Below, piece by piece: positions 26,468 to 35,887 of a DNA stretch of 64,000 bases. The notes beneath the pieces are model-generated. The model saw nothing but the letters and a program-made list of their open reading frames with translations, searched no databases and was not told the DNA's origin. Source of the DNA: Faucicola sp048551375 (GTDB lineage: Bacteria; Pseudomonadota; Gammaproteobacteria; Pseudomonadales; Moraxellaceae); assembly GCF_048551375.1 (NCBI RefSeq), contig NZ_JBLYZJ010000003.1:1-64000 (forward strand). Direction: 5' to 3'. The position numbers were made by a program, and so were the translations under genes. Numbering within the stretch: position 1 is the stretch's first letter; the number at the start of each line of letters is the position of its first letter.

Positions 26468-26502
26468 CAAAGCCAAATCTCCTGAGATTTGGCTTTTTCT
26501 TC
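26468..26502. terminator. terminator after acnD
   Basis: AAAGCCAAATCTC and GAGATTTGGCTTT form a hairpin followed by TTTCTTC, 40 bases after the acnD stop. It marks the end of the prp cluster and the left edge of the restriction-modification region. Confidence 0.85.
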
Positions 26503-26540
26503 ATGTAAAGTTTTTGTAATATTAAGATTGAGACCAATCT

Positions 26541-29525
26541 ATGCTAAAAAATCTTATAGAAAAATACACTGCTGACAGAGAGTATTACCTGACAAGCAAG
26601 TATAATGAAACATTGCTTCGTAGTGATTTTTTAGACCCATTTTTTGAGTTGCTTGGTTGGGACATTAAAAATAACGCAGGTAAACCGACTAATGAACGAG
26701 AAGTAATTTTAGAAGAAGCATTAAAAGAAAACGCTTCTGAACATTGTAAAAAACCTGATTACACTTTCCGACTTTTCTCTGAAAGAAAATTCTTTTTGGA
26801 AGCAAAGAAACCTTGTGTTTCCATTGAGTCAAACAATGACACAGCAAAGCAAGTCAGACGATATGGTTTTACAGGTAAACTAAAAATTTCTGTTATTTCG
26901 AACTTCGAATATTTAATCATTTATGATACTTCCGTGAAAGTTGAGAAAGACGACACCTATACAAAAGCTCTTGTAAAAAAATACCATTACACTGAATATG
27001 AAAGTAAATTTGAAGAAATTAAACAGCTATTAGGCAAAGAATCAGTGTATTCAGGAGCTTTTGAAACAGAATGGAAAGAAATTGAAAGCAAAATAAATCA
27101 TTATTCGATTGATAATTTATTTCTCAATCAAATCAATGAGTGGAGAAAATCACTTGGCGTAGAGATTTACAAATACGACCCAAATATTGATGAACAACAA
27201 CTAAATGACATTGTTCAGAGTTATCTGAATAGGGTTTTATTTCTGCGTGTTTGTGAGGATAGAAACTTAGAAGACTATCAAACGCTTCTAAAATTTGCCA
27301 CCACGAACGATTTCAAAGCACTTATAAAGAAATTTGAGATAGCCGACAAACGCTACAATTCAGGGCTTTTTGAACAATTTTTAAAAGACCAAATTGTAGA
27401 GAATATCAGTTCGGTATTTTGGGTGATAATTAAACAATTATATTATCCTGAAAGCCCTTATTCATTCAGTGTTTTTTCTTCTGATGTGTTAGGAAGCATT
27501 TATGAAATTTTCCTGTCAGAAAAATTAACTGTTCAAAACGGTTCTGTTATCTTGGTAAAAAAACCTGAGAACATTGACCGTGACATTATCAGCACACCAA
27601 CATTCATTATCAATGATATCCTAAGAAATACCGTTTTGAAAAAGTGTGAAGGAAAAACCGATGCAGAAATTCTTCAACTGAAACTGGCTGATATCTCTTG
27701 TGGCTCAGGTGCATTTTTATTGGAGTTATTTCAGTTACTTAATGATATTTTGATTGACTACTATTTGAAAAACGATAAATCAAAACTCATTCAAACCAAT
27801 ATCAATACTTACAAATTACCGTTTGAAATAAAACGACAGCTTTTATTAAATTGCATTTACGGAATTGACAAAGATTATAATGCAGTTGAAGCATCAAAAT
27901 TTGGTTTGCTTTTAAAACTACTGGAAAACGAAGATACTAATTCAACTAACAAAATAAAACCAGTTTTACCAGACCTTTCAAATAATATCTTTTTTGGAAA
28001 TAGTTTGTTAAGTCCTGAAAAAGTAACTAATAAGAAAGACCAGATAACTGTCAATCCATTTGATTTTTCGGAGCTTCGCTTTGATGTCATTGTAGGTAAT
28101 CCACCTTATATGAAATCAGAGGATATGAAAAATATTACGCCAATTGAATTACCACTCTACAAAACCAATTATGTTTCTGCTTACAAGCAGTTTGACAAAT
28201 ATTTCCTATTTCTTGAACAGGGTATTAATTTGTTGGCTGATGATGGCATTTTAGGCTATATCGTTCCAAGCAAGTTTACCAAAGTCGGTGCGGGTAAAAA
28301 ACTGCGTGAATTGCTTGCTAATAAAGAACATCTCCACTCCATTGTATCTTTTGGAGCAAATCAGGTTTTTGCAGATAAAACTACTTATACCTGTTTGCTA
28401 ATTTTAACCAAAAAGCCCCAAAAGACCTTCAACTATGCCGAAGTTAAAAATCTAAAAAGTTGGAAAGTAAGAGAACCTGAATCAGTAAAATTTGCTTCAA
28501 AGAATACAAGTGAATTAGATGAAGAGGTATGGGTTCTAGTACCGCCCGAACTGTCAAATGTTTATAATAAAATTATTGCTCAAAGTATCAACCTTGGCGA
28601 TTTGGTTGAAAATGATAATATTTTCAATGGTATTCAGACCAGTGCAAATGATGTTTACATTTTCAAACCCACCAAAGAGGATAATAAATATTTCTATTTT
28701 ACGAAAAAAGGCGTTGATTACAAAATTGAAAAAGAAATAACGAAACCCTATTTTCAAACTTCATCAGGTGAGGATAATTTATACACTTACCGAACATTCA
28801 AACCAAATGCAAGGGTTATTTACCCTTACGAGCCTACCAAGACAGGTGTAGATATCATTCCCTTAGCAACAATTCAAAAGCAATTTCCTTTAGCCTATGA
28901 CTATTTGCAAAATCATAAAGCCGTTTTAAATAATTCAAAACGTGATATAAAACCAGAGCCAAAAACAAAAAATGAATGGCACAGATATGGCAGACATCAA
29001 AGTTTGGATAGTTGTAGACTGCCTTCAAAAATTATTGTTGGTGTACTTTCCGTTGGTGATAAATACGCAATAGATTTTTATGGAACTTTGATTTCATCAG
29101 GTGGCACAGCGGGTTATTGTGTGGTTGCAATTCCAACAACCTCCGACTATTCCATTTACTACATTCAAGCCATTCTCAACTCAAAATATTTGGAATGGTT
29201 TAGTGCTTTGTATGGTGAAGTTTTTAGAGGTGGCTATATAGCAAGAGGAACAAAAGTTTTAAAAAATCTACCAATCAGACAAATTGATTTTTCAAATACT
29301 GAACAAAAAGCACTTCATGACAAAATCGTCACAACACAAAAAGAATTAATCAGCATTTATGACCAAATCGATGCACATTCAGGAAATAACAGAGCTTTAA
29401 CGCCATTACAAAGACAATTTGAAAGAGAAAAAGCCAAGTTAGAATTACTATTAGCTGAACTTTACAATTTAGGTAGTGAAGATTCATTAATCCCATTAAT
29501 CGAAGAATTGTATGAAGCTAATTAA
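26541..29525 (+). CDS. fused restriction endonuclease-methyltransferase (Type IIG-like)
   Basis: A 994-residue protein. The N-terminal about 160 residues look like a PD-(D/E)xK nuclease: KPDYTF (D73) and FFLEAKKP (E87, K89). The middle has an adenine methyltransferase: motif I near 383-391 (ADISCGSGAFL), motif IV GNPPYM at about 519-524. The C-terminal about 350 residues should hold target recognition. Such single-chain Eco57I-type enzymes cut and methylate a specific site. The reading frame is much richer in A and T than the prp genes, a sign of acquisition. The gene overlaps the next methyltransferase by 14 bases. Its target is unknown. Confidence 0.82.
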   Translation: MLKNLIEKYTADREYYLTSKYNETLLRSDFLDPFFELLGWDIKNNAGKPTNEREVILEEALKENASEHCKKPDYTFRLFSERKFFLEAKKPCVSIESNNDTAKQVRRYGFTGKLKISVISNFEYLIIYDTSVKVEKDDTYTKALVKKYHYTEYESKFEEIKQLLGKESVYSGAFETEWKEIESKINHYSIDNLFLNQINEWRKSLGVEIYKYDPNIDEQQLNDIVQSYLNRVLFLRVCEDRNLEDYQTLLKFATTNDFKALIKKFEIADKRYNSGLFEQFLKDQIVENISSVFWVIIKQLYYPESPYSFSVFSSDVLGSIYEIFLSEKLTVQNGSVILVKKPENIDRDIISTPTFIINDILRNTVLKKCEGKTDAEILQLKLADISCGSGAFLLELFQLLNDILIDYYLKNDKSKLIQTNINTYKLPFEIKRQLLLNCIYGIDKDYNAVEASKFGLLLKLLENEDTNSTNKIKPVLPDLSNNIFFGNSLLSPEKVTNKKDQITVNPFDFSELRFDVIVGNPPYMKSEDMKNITPIELPLYKTNYVSAYKQFDKYFLFLEQGINLLADDGILGYIVPSKFTKVGAGKKLRELLANKEHLHSIVSFGANQVFADKTTYTCLLILTKKPQKTFNYAEVKNLKSWKVREPESVKFASKNTSELDEEVWVLVPPELSNVYNKIIAQSINLGDLVENDNIFNGIQTSANDVYIFKPTKEDNKYFYFTKKGVDYKIEKEITKPYFQTSSGEDNLYTYRTFKPNARVIYPYEPTKTGVDIIPLATIQKQFPLAYDYLQNHKAVLNNSKRDIKPEPKTKNEWHRYGRHQSLDSCRLPSKIIVGVLSVGDKYAIDFYGTLISSGGTAGYCVVAIPTTSDYSIYYIQAILNSKYLEWFSALYGEVFRGGYIARGTKVLKNLPIRQIDFSNTEQKALHDKIVTTQKELISIYDQIDAHSGNNRALTPLQRQFEREKAKLELLLAELYNLGSEDSLIPLIEELYEAN

Positions 29526-31119
29526 AAACGCAACACCTGAGAAACTGAGAGGTGGATTTTATACGCCTGAGCCAATTGCTACATTTATTTTAAAATGGGG
29601 TATCAATGGGAGTTCTGATTATGAAATCTTAGAACCTAGTTGTGGCGATGGGGTTTTTCTTGAACAACTCAAAGAGAACAGTCATAAATTCAAATCAGTA
29701 ACAGCTATTGAATTTGATGCCGTTGAAGCAGAAAAAGCTACTAAAATTACGCTCAATAATAAGACTGTAATTAATACCGATTTTCATTTGTATTGCAATC
29801 AAACCACAGAAAAATTTGATTTAGTCGTTGGTAATCCGCCTTATATTCGTTACCAATATTTTCAAGAAGAACAACAAAATGAAGCTATTCAGGTTTTTCA
29901 TCGAGCAAAGCTTAAATATTCAAAACTCACCAATGCTTGGGTTTCTTTTGTGGTCGGTTCAAGCTTATTACTCAAAGAAAAAGGAAAGATTGGTTTTGTA
30001 ATCCCTGCGGAATTGTTGCAAGTCTCGTATGCTCAACAGCTTCGTGAGTTTTTAGCTCATTTTTACAATAAAATTAACATCATTTCTTTTGAGAAATTGG
30101 TGTTTCCTGATATTCAGCAAGAAGTCGTTCTATTGCTTTGTGAGAAAAATGGAAGTGATTCACATTTGATTGAACATCTTGAATTAAAGGATGCTTCAGA
30201 CCTTATAAAGTTAGATATAAACTTACTCAAAAGCCCTCAAAAAAAGATTGATTTCAAATCCAATAAATGGACTTATTATTTTTTGGAACAAGCAGAAATT
30301 GATTTTTTAGAACAAGTTGCAAGAAATCGGAATATTCCGACAATTGGCGATTATGCTAATGTTGAGGTTGGTATTACCACAGGGGCGAATGATTATTTCA
30401 CTGTTCCTTTATCCACAGTAGAAGCATATGACCTAAAAGAATACGCAAAGCCAATGGTTGGTAGAAGTGTTCAGGTTAATAGTGTAATTTTCACAGAAGA
30501 AGATTGGAAGCTAAACAGCCAAACCAAAGCAAAAGCCCATTTATTGGTTTTTCCAGCCAAAGAAAAAATTAATGGACACAAAGGCGTTCAGTCATACATT
30601 GATATGGGCGAATCATTGGGCGTAAACAAGGGCTATAAAACAGGTATTCGAGATGAATGGTTTGTCATCCCCTCGGTTAAGCTTTCTGAAGCCTTGTTTA
30701 TTCGCAGAAATAATCTTTACCCTCGTTTAATTTTAAATGAAGCGAACGCTTATACAACCGATACAATGCACCGTGTGTTTATAAAAAGTGACACCAATAA
30801 AAACGCTTTTATAGCAAGTTTTTACAATTCATTGTCTTTGGCTTTTTCTGAAATAGTTGGTCGTAGTTATGGCGGCGGTGTTTTGGAGTTAATGCCAAGT
30901 GAAGCAGGAAAAATACTGCTTCCATATCAAGCTAAAAATGCTGATTTACTTGCCACAATTGACAGAATGATGCGAGAGAAAAAAAGCATTGATGAAATTT
31001 TGGCAATTACTAATAAGCAAATCCTAAAAAAAGGTTACGGCTTAACTGATTTGGAAATAAAAATCGCAGACAATATTTGGAAAAAATTATCAAACAGAAG
31101 ATTAAATAGGAAAAAATAG
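29512..31119 (+). CDS. N6-adenine DNA methyltransferase (Eco57I/TaqI type)
   Basis: A 535-residue methyltransferase: motif I EPSCGDGVFLEQL near residue 41, motif IV GNPPYIRYQYFQ near residue 107, and a C-terminal half likely for target recognition. Its start lies inside the end of the preceding restriction-methylation gene (TATGAAG, 14-base overlap), so translation is coupled. The pairing of a fused enzyme with a separate methylase, perhaps one per strand of an asymmetric site, is known from Eco57I-like systems. It is strongly A/T-rich. No ribosome site is apparent apart from coupling. Confidence 0.85.
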   Translation: MKLIKNATPEKLRGGFYTPEPIATFILKWGINGSSDYEILEPSCGDGVFLEQLKENSHKFKSVTAIEFDAVEAEKATKITLNNKTVINTDFHLYCNQTTEKFDLVVGNPPYIRYQYFQEEQQNEAIQVFHRAKLKYSKLTNAWVSFVVGSSLLLKEKGKIGFVIPAELLQVSYAQQLREFLAHFYNKINIISFEKLVFPDIQQEVVLLLCEKNGSDSHLIEHLELKDASDLIKLDINLLKSPQKKIDFKSNKWTYYFLEQAEIDFLEQVARNRNIPTIGDYANVEVGITTGANDYFTVPLSTVEAYDLKEYAKPMVGRSVQVNSVIFTEEDWKLNSQTKAKAHLLVFPAKEKINGHKGVQSYIDMGESLGVNKGYKTGIRDEWFVIPSVKLSEALFIRRNNLYPRLILNEANAYTTDTMHRVFIKSDTNKNAFIASFYNSLSLAFSEIVGRSYGGGVLELMPSEAGKILLPYQAKNADLLATIDRMMREKKSIDEILAITNKQILKKGYGLTDLEIKIADNIWKKLSNRRLNRKK

Positions 31120-31321
31120 TGTTTTGCATTGTTTGGATACGGCTGGGTGACCTTTCGGATACCCAATAAGATATAATTTATTCACTTAATTGGGATGGTT
31201 ACCTCTTTATTATGCCTGTCAAAATTTCATGATAAGCAGTTGGGTCGAGTTTGATTTTTTACTTTCATCAAGTCAAAATAGTGCTAAAATAAGACCAAAA
31301 TTACATCCAAAAGGCAAAACC

Positions 31322-31573
31322 ATGCAACCACTTTTTGCTCGACACTCCGCCAGTATTTCCGAACTCAAACGCAACCCTACAGCGTTGATTGAACAAGCGA
31401 TGGGTGAACCAATCGTGATTTTAAATCACAATACGCCATCTGCTTATCTTGTGCCGAGCGAAACCTATGAGCGAATGATGGACTTACTAGATGATATGGC
31501 ACTTGGGCGAATATTGGAACAGCGATTGAATGATGGACAGCAACCCATTCGTGTGACCTTGGATGAACTCTAA
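31322..31573 (+). CDS. Phd/YefM-type antitoxin
   Basis: An 83-residue antitoxin. ASISELKRNPTALIEQAMGEPIVILNHNTPSAYLVPSETYE is the Phd/YefM/StbD DNA-binding fold, followed by a C-terminal toxin-binding tail LDDMALGRILEQRLNDG. It should repress its own operon and neutralise the RelE-like toxin. I chose ATG 31322 (AAAGG about 9 bases upstream); a longer frame to 31190 adds residues unlike the family. An extended -10 like TG-CTAAAAT occurs near 31282-31290. The stop TAA overlaps the toxin ATG (TAATG). Confidence 0.88.
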   Translation: MQPLFARHSASISELKRNPTALIEQAMGEPIVILNHNTPSAYLVPSETYERMMDLLDDMALGRILEQRLNDGQQPIRVTLDEL

Positions 31574-31902
31574 TGGCTTATGTTCTTGATTTTCACCCAA
31601 ATGCCTTAAAAGAATGGCGAAAAATTGCCCCAAATATTCAAGAGCAATTTAAAAAGAAACTTGCCGAACGATTAGAAAATCCACATATTCCCTCAGCCAA
31701 ACTGTCAGGACATAAAAACACCTACAAAATTAAACTTAAATCAGTTGGTTATCGCCTTGTTTACCAAGTCATTGACGAAGTATTGGTGGTGTATGTTATC
31801 GCAGTCAGCAAGCGAGAAAATGATGATGTTTATGATAGTTTAGACTTACGAGAAATCGATGTTGAGTTGATAACATCTCAACATCAAGAGAATCAAACCT
31901 AA
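31573..31902 (+). CDS. RelE/StbE-type toxin
   Basis: A 109-residue toxin. The pattern LDFHPNALKEWRKIAPNIQEQFKKKLAERLENP, SAKLSGHKNTYKIKLKSVGYRLVYQV and VYVIAVSKRENDDVYD fits the RelE/ParE superfamily, in which mRNA is cut on the ribosome. It is slightly longer than typical (85-95) because of an acidic tail (LREIDVELITSQHQENQT). It starts at the antitoxin stop by TAATG coupling. Its stop overlaps the convergent epimerase remnant by about 2 bases. Confidence 0.88.
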   Translation: MAYVLDFHPNALKEWRKIAPNIQEQFKKKLAERLENPHIPSAKLSGHKNTYKIKLKSVGYRLVYQVIDEVLVVYVIAVSKRENDDVYDSLDLREIDVELITSQHQENQT

Positions 31903-32099
31903 CATTCAATATTTTTCAAAATACTAACCATAAGTGTTTGTTTATCATAAGGATTTAACTTTACAAAATCGCTTCCTGCATTTGCCGTTTCAATACACAG
32001 CATTTTTTCAAAATCATTGGGTAAAAACTGGTCAAGCGTTTTACTTTTTTCCACCCACGGATTCCAAATTATTATGCTTAGGCTATTTTTTGATGTTAA
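31899..32099 (-). pseudogene. C-terminal fragment of glucose-6-phosphate 1-epimerase (YeaD/GalM-type)
   Basis: On the minus strand from the MITE edge the frame reads IIIWNPWVEKSKTLDQF, then LPNDFEKMLCIETANAG and ends LKNIEC with a stop at 31899-31901. This matches the C-terminal part of D-hexose-6-phosphate mutarotases (VWNPW...CIETANA). About 65 residues remain of an expected 270-300. The 5-prime part is missing where the MITE at 32100 begins and does not occur beyond it. It is a gene remnant, not noise, because it stays open and keeps family residues. Confidence 0.72.
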
Positions 32100-32222
32100 T
32101 AGGACTTACGCATTTCCAAATCGTAGGTTGGGTAGAGCTTGCGATACCCAACAATTTGAATGGTTTATGTTGGGTGTCATTCTTCCACCCAACCTACAAA
32201 TGGCATTTTTGCGTAAGTCCTA
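32100..32222. mobile_element. 123-bp MITE with TAGGACTTACGCA ends
   Basis: The terminal inverted repeats are TAGGACTTACGCA and TGCGTAAGTCCTA, and the element is flanked by the direct repeat GTTAA (32095-32099 and 32223-32227). Inner inverted arms (GTAGGTTGGGT and ACCCAACCTAC) make most of the element a nested hairpin. It carries no gene. A related, 3-prime-truncated copy starts at 35747. Confidence 0.85.
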
Positions 32223-32227
32223 GTTAA

Positions 32228-32260
32228 AAAAATAGCCAGTTTTTCAACCAGCTATTTTAA
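32228..32260 (-). terminator. terminator downstream of purA
   Basis: On the minus strand AAAATAGCTGG and CTGGCTATTTTTT form a near-perfect hairpin with a T-run about 20 bases after the purA stop. It lies directly beside the MITE end. Confidence 0.75.
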
Positions 32261-32276
32261 CATTCACCATCAATGA

Positions 32277-33581
32277 TTACGCATCGTATGGGTCACGCAA
32301 TATGATGGTTTCAGCACGGTCAGGACCAGTCGAAATAATATCAATCGGACACTCAATCAATGCTTCAATACGTTTAATGTACGCTTTGGCATTGTCAGGT
32401 AACTTATCATACTCAGTCACACCAACGGTGCTAGATTTCCACCCTGCCAAGGTTTCATACACAGGGGTGACATTTTCATAAAACTCAGCGTCATTCGCCC
32501 CACACACTTCACCATTTGGCAACTGATAGCCAGTACAGATGTTGATTTCTTCTAGATCATCAAGTACGTCAAGTTTGGTCAAACAAATCCCAGATAGTGA
32601 GTTGAGTACCACCGCACGGCGTAAAATCGCTGCGTCAAACCAACCACAACGTCTAGCACGACCTGTACTTGCCCCAATTTCTTGACCAACTTTGCCGATA
32701 TGTTCACCCACTTCATCAAACAATTCTGTTGGGAAAGGCCCTGCCCCCACACGAGTGGTATAGGCTTTGGTGATACCCAAGACATAGTCAAAATACAAAG
32801 GCCCTAAGCCAGTACCCGTACACACACCACCTGCCGTGGTGTTTGAGCTAGTGACAAACGGATAAGTACCGTGGTCAACGTCCAATAACGTACCTTGAGC
32901 CCCTTCAAACATCAAGTTTTTGCCTTGTTTACGCAAGTCATCAAGCTCGCCTGTGACATCGGCTACCATGTCTTTTAGGGCATCACGCCATTGTTTTGCC
33001 AATGCCATAGTCGCCTCAAAATCTACCGCTTCTACGCCATAATATTGGGTCAAAGCGAAGTTATGGTATTCAAGGTTGGCTTGTAGTTTTTCGCCAAAGT
33101 TATCACGCAATAAATCACCAAAACGCAACGCACGGCGAGCAACTTTGTCTTCATACGCAGGCCCGATACCACGCCCTGTTGTACCGATTTTGTTGTTACC
33201 ACGTTTGATTTCACGGGCTTGGTCAAGGGCAATATGCTGAGGCATGATAAGCGGACAGTTTGGCGAGATACGCAGACGCTCACGCACTGGCACGCCAGCT
33301 TCTTCAAGGTATTGCATTTCTGTTAGCAAGGCTTCTGGCGACAGTACCACGCCATTACCAATGTAGCAAGTCACACCTTCACGCAAAATGCCCGATGGAA
33401 TCAAGTGTAGCACGGTTTTTTTGCCACCGACCACAAGGGTGTGACCTGCATTGTGTCCGCCTTGGTAGCGAGCCACAGCACTGGCTTTTTCGGTGAGTAG
33501 GTCAACGATTTTGCCTTTACCCTCATCGCCCCATTGGCTACCCAATACGACAACGTTTTTTCCCAATTGATTAGCAGTCAT
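32277..33581 (-). CDS. purA: adenylosuccinate synthetase
   Basis: A 434-residue PurA, making adenylosuccinate from IMP and aspartate with GTP. Signatures: VVVLGSQWGDEGKGKIVD at the N-terminus (P-loop), GTTGRGIGPAYEDK, GAQGTLLDVDHGTYPFVTSS and STGPDRAETI at the C-terminus. Length and start are normal. It follows hisZ (54 bases between), a common order in related bacteria. Confidence 0.97.
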   Translation of the reverse strand: MTANQLGKNVVVLGSQWGDEGKGKIVDLLTEKASAVARYQGGHNAGHTLVVGGKKTVLHLIPSGILREGVTCYIGNGVVLSPEALLTEMQYLEEAGVPVRERLRISPNCPLIMPQHIALDQAREIKRGNNKIGTTGRGIGPAYEDKVARRALRFGDLLRDNFGEKLQANLEYHNFALTQYYGVEAVDFEATMALAKQWRDALKDMVADVTGELDDLRKQGKNLMFEGAQGTLLDVDHGTYPFVTSSNTTAGGVCTGTGLGPLYFDYVLGITKAYTTRVGAGPFPTELFDEVGEHIGKVGQEIGASTGRARRCGWFDAAILRRAVVLNSLSGICLTKLDVLDDLEEINICTGYQLPNGEVCGANDAEFYENVTPVYETLAGWKSSTVGVTEYDKLPDNAKAYIKRIEALIECPIDIISTGPDRAETIILRDPYDA

Positions 33582-33635
33582 AATATCACCTTACTTTGCT
33601 TGTTTGCTGAGTTCTTGCTTGGTATTTGTTGAGTT

Positions 33636-34880
33636 TTACAGTGGTACTTGTACCCACTGCCCTTGTTGTAGGGTCAGTTGATGGGTCAGATGTTTGGGTT
33701 TATCCTGTGCTGACAGGGCGATAACCACGGCCTGCCCTTCTTGACGAAAGGTGTTAATGGTTTGGGTTAAGCTGTCATGCTCTGGATGTTGTGGGTCTGC
33801 CAACACGCTTTGCACCGTATCAAATGGTACAAGGGTCAAGGTTTTGACAGGCACAGGGATATAGTTTTGCCAACGGTTAAGCTCACAACTAAAACCCACT
33901 GCTGAACGAGCGTGGTAGTCATCACCAACATTAGCTTGTTGGTGTTGGTTGCTAAAACGTCCACCACGAATAATCGGCAATGGTTCGTTTGCGACATACA
34001 CATTAAACACCATGCCTGTATGGTAATGATAGCCCAGCCCAGTCACATCAACGCTCACATTGGCATGCCATTGGGTGCGTAAATGGCTGACCAATTGGGT
34101 CAAATCCTGTAACGCTTGGGCAATTTGAGGGTTTTGTTTGGCATTATCAGATAATTGCTGTTGTAATTTTGCCAAATCATTGCCTGCTTCGCCCAATACA
34201 TAAAAATCTTGGGCAAACGCACAATCACTTGCCATTTGCGTGGTCAACGTTTTGAGTTCTGGCAAGGCTTTATTGGTATATAAATCAATCAGTTGTTGTT
34301 GTAAACTAACAGGCAATTCTGCCAACTCACACAAGGTATTAAAAATCGCCACATGACCGATGTCAATATGACTACGTTCCACCAAATCGGTGCTATCAAG
34401 CAAGGTAAATAACACATCCAACAGCTCAATGTCACTGTTAATGCTATCCGCCCCAAAAATCTCTGCCCCAAGCTGTAACGGCGTACGAGAGCCAAACAAC
34501 CCTTTTGGCAAGGTATAAATCACATGACCTGCATAGCAATAGCGAGCGATTTGGTTTGGCTCACTGACATGGGCATCAATCCGAGCGATTTGTGGTGTGA
34601 TATCAGCACGTACGCCCATCAATCGCCCTGTGAGTTGGTCGATGATTTTGAAGGTTTGGCGTTTGACATCTTCTGACGCATAACCCAACAAACTTTCGGT
34701 ATATTCAATCATGGGCGGGCTAATCAGCTCATAGCCATGACTCATCAAAATGCGAGTCAAACGGTAGCGTAAAGCTTCTTGTTTGACAGCTTCAGGCGAC
34801 ATAAGGTCGGTAATACCGTCTGGCAATAACCAGTTATTTTGAGCAGTTGCAAAGCTGATGGGGCTGGGGGAAATGGACAC
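33636..34880 (-). CDS. hisZ: ATP phosphoribosyltransferase regulatory subunit
   Basis: A 414-residue HisRS-like protein without synthetase function, which partners short HisG in the first step of histidine synthesis. NNWLLPDGITDLMSPEA, YELISPPMIEYTESLL, GRLMGVRADITPQIARIDAH and the region YHTGMVFNVYV fit HisZ. The start I prefer is GTG 34880 (product MSISPSP), with AGGA 7 bases upstream; the longer frame begins with TTG 34895. No hisG is in the window. It is followed by purA. Confidence 0.9.
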   Translation of the reverse strand: MSISPSPISFATAQNNWLLPDGITDLMSPEAVKQEALRYRLTRILMSHGYELISPPMIEYTESLLGYASEDVKRQTFKIIDQLTGRLMGVRADITPQIARIDAHVSEPNQIARYCYAGHVIYTLPKGLFGSRTPLQLGAEIFGADSINSDIELLDVLFTLLDSTDLVERSHIDIGHVAIFNTLCELAELPVSLQQQLIDLYTNKALPELKTLTTQMASDCAFAQDFYVLGEAGNDLAKLQQQLSDNAKQNPQIAQALQDLTQLVSHLRTQWHANVSVDVTGLGYHYHTGMVFNVYVANEPLPIIRGGRFSNQHQQANVGDDYHARSAVGFSCELNRWQNYIPVPVKTLTLVPFDTVQSVLADPQHPEHDSLTQTINTFRQEGQAVVIALSAQDKPKHLTHQLTLQQGQWVQVPL

Positions 34881-35081
34881 AATAAATCCTAACAATTAAC
34901 ATAGCATGGTCATGTGAATAAGGTGAAGTACCCAATTCTATCTCATTATTTCTATGGTAGAAGTATTAAGAAAGTTTGGTCAAAAATTCTGTGGCAGAAT
35001 TTTGTAAAAATTCTCAGAGAGAATACAGGCACTTTTCCTTTTTATTGTAACATAGCTTCGCCGAACTTGGGCAATTTTTTG

Positions 35082-35090
35082 TGCTATAAT
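35082..35090 (+). promoter_or_regulatory. extended -10 promoter element before the GST gene
   Basis: TGCTATAAT is an extended -10 (TGn before TATAAT) about 65 bases before the probable GST start. No good -35 hexamer was found at 16-18 bases spacing. Confidence 0.5.
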
Positions 35091-35154
35091 CGGCGATTGA
35101 TGGGTGTCGATTAATATTCATTGTTAATTAGATTTATCATTAATTGGAATGCTT

Positions 35155-35775
35155 ATGAAATTATTTGTGTCAACCACATCACCTTACTCTCGTTTGTTAA
35201 TGATAGCTTGTCATTTGCACAACATTGATTTGCCATTGGTTTTTGTTATGCCGTGGGATAATCCAGTCGAACTATTAACTGCAAATCCATTTTCTCAAGT
35301 TCCTGCTTTATTGACCGATGATGGCACATTAATCACCGAAACCAGTGTGATTTTAGCCTATTTATTACCACAAATTTTTAGCGACCCAAAAACTGCTTCA
35401 TTAAGTAGTTTAAGTTTTGGCATTATTAGCCAAGCGGTTAGAGCCTTTGCCACCCAACGTTTTCAACCTAAAAATAGCTTACCGCACCCATTTATTGAGC
35501 GTTCCTCGCAACTCCTGCGTGATATGTTGCCCAATGCCCCACAGCTAGACGCTGAAAGTATGGATTTACCGCAAATTTTTTATGGTGTGGCGTTGGTTTA
35601 TGTCAAAATGCGTTTGCCAGACCTTTATAAACAAGCAGTCAGTGATAATAATCAGCAAGCAGTCAATGTCTTTTTGCAACGTGATTTTATGCAAAAAACG
35701 GATAGTCAACAATTAGAATTACACCCAAAATCAACCTTACAAATTTTAGGACTTACGCATTTTCATAATGTGTAG
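35155..35775 (+). CDS. glutathione S-transferase-like protein with MITE-derived C-terminus
   Basis: A 206-residue protein. The N-terminal thioredoxin-like domain (LFVSTTSPYSRLLMIACHL; NPFSQVPALLTDDGTLITETSVIL) is typical of GSTs; the helical C-terminal domain follows. I chose ATG 35155 with GGA upstream over ATG 35149. The last ten codons (encoding about LGLTHFHNV and the stop) lie inside the MITE copy that begins at 35747 (TAGGACTTACGCAT). The original end of the protein has therefore been replaced. Whether it remains active is unknown. Confidence 0.78.
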   Translation: MKLFVSTTSPYSRLLMIACHLHNIDLPLVFVMPWDNPVELLTANPFSQVPALLTDDGTLITETSVILAYLLPQIFSDPKTASLSSLSFGIISQAVRAFATQRFQPKNSLPHPFIERSSQLLRDMLPNAPQLDAESMDLPQIFYGVALVYVKMRLPDLYKQAVSDNNQQAVNVFLQRDFMQKTDSQQLELHPKSTLQILGLTHFHNV

Positions 35776-35870
35776 GTTGGGTTGAGCATGCGAAACCCAA
35801 CATTATCAACCAATGCTATCAATGAACTATGTTGGGTTTCATAATTCGACCCAACCTACGAATGACATTT
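35747..35870. mobile_element. second MITE copy, right end lost
   Basis: It begins with TAGGACTTACGCAT as at 32100 and keeps the internal GTAGGTTGGGT / ACCCAACCTAC hairpin (35772-35858). The right terminal repeat GCGTAAGTCCTA is absent; sequence diverges after GAATGACATTTT. It lies between the GST and DUF2237 genes and supplies the GST stop codon. It ends about 17 bases before the DUF2237 start. Confidence 0.8.
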
Positions 35871-35887
35871 TCTTGGATAAATTAACC

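Noticed and set aside
31934..32227. Plus-strand frames across the epimerase remnant and MITE
   Set aside because: They run through the MITE and opposite the epimerase remnant; no family features and no ribosome site.
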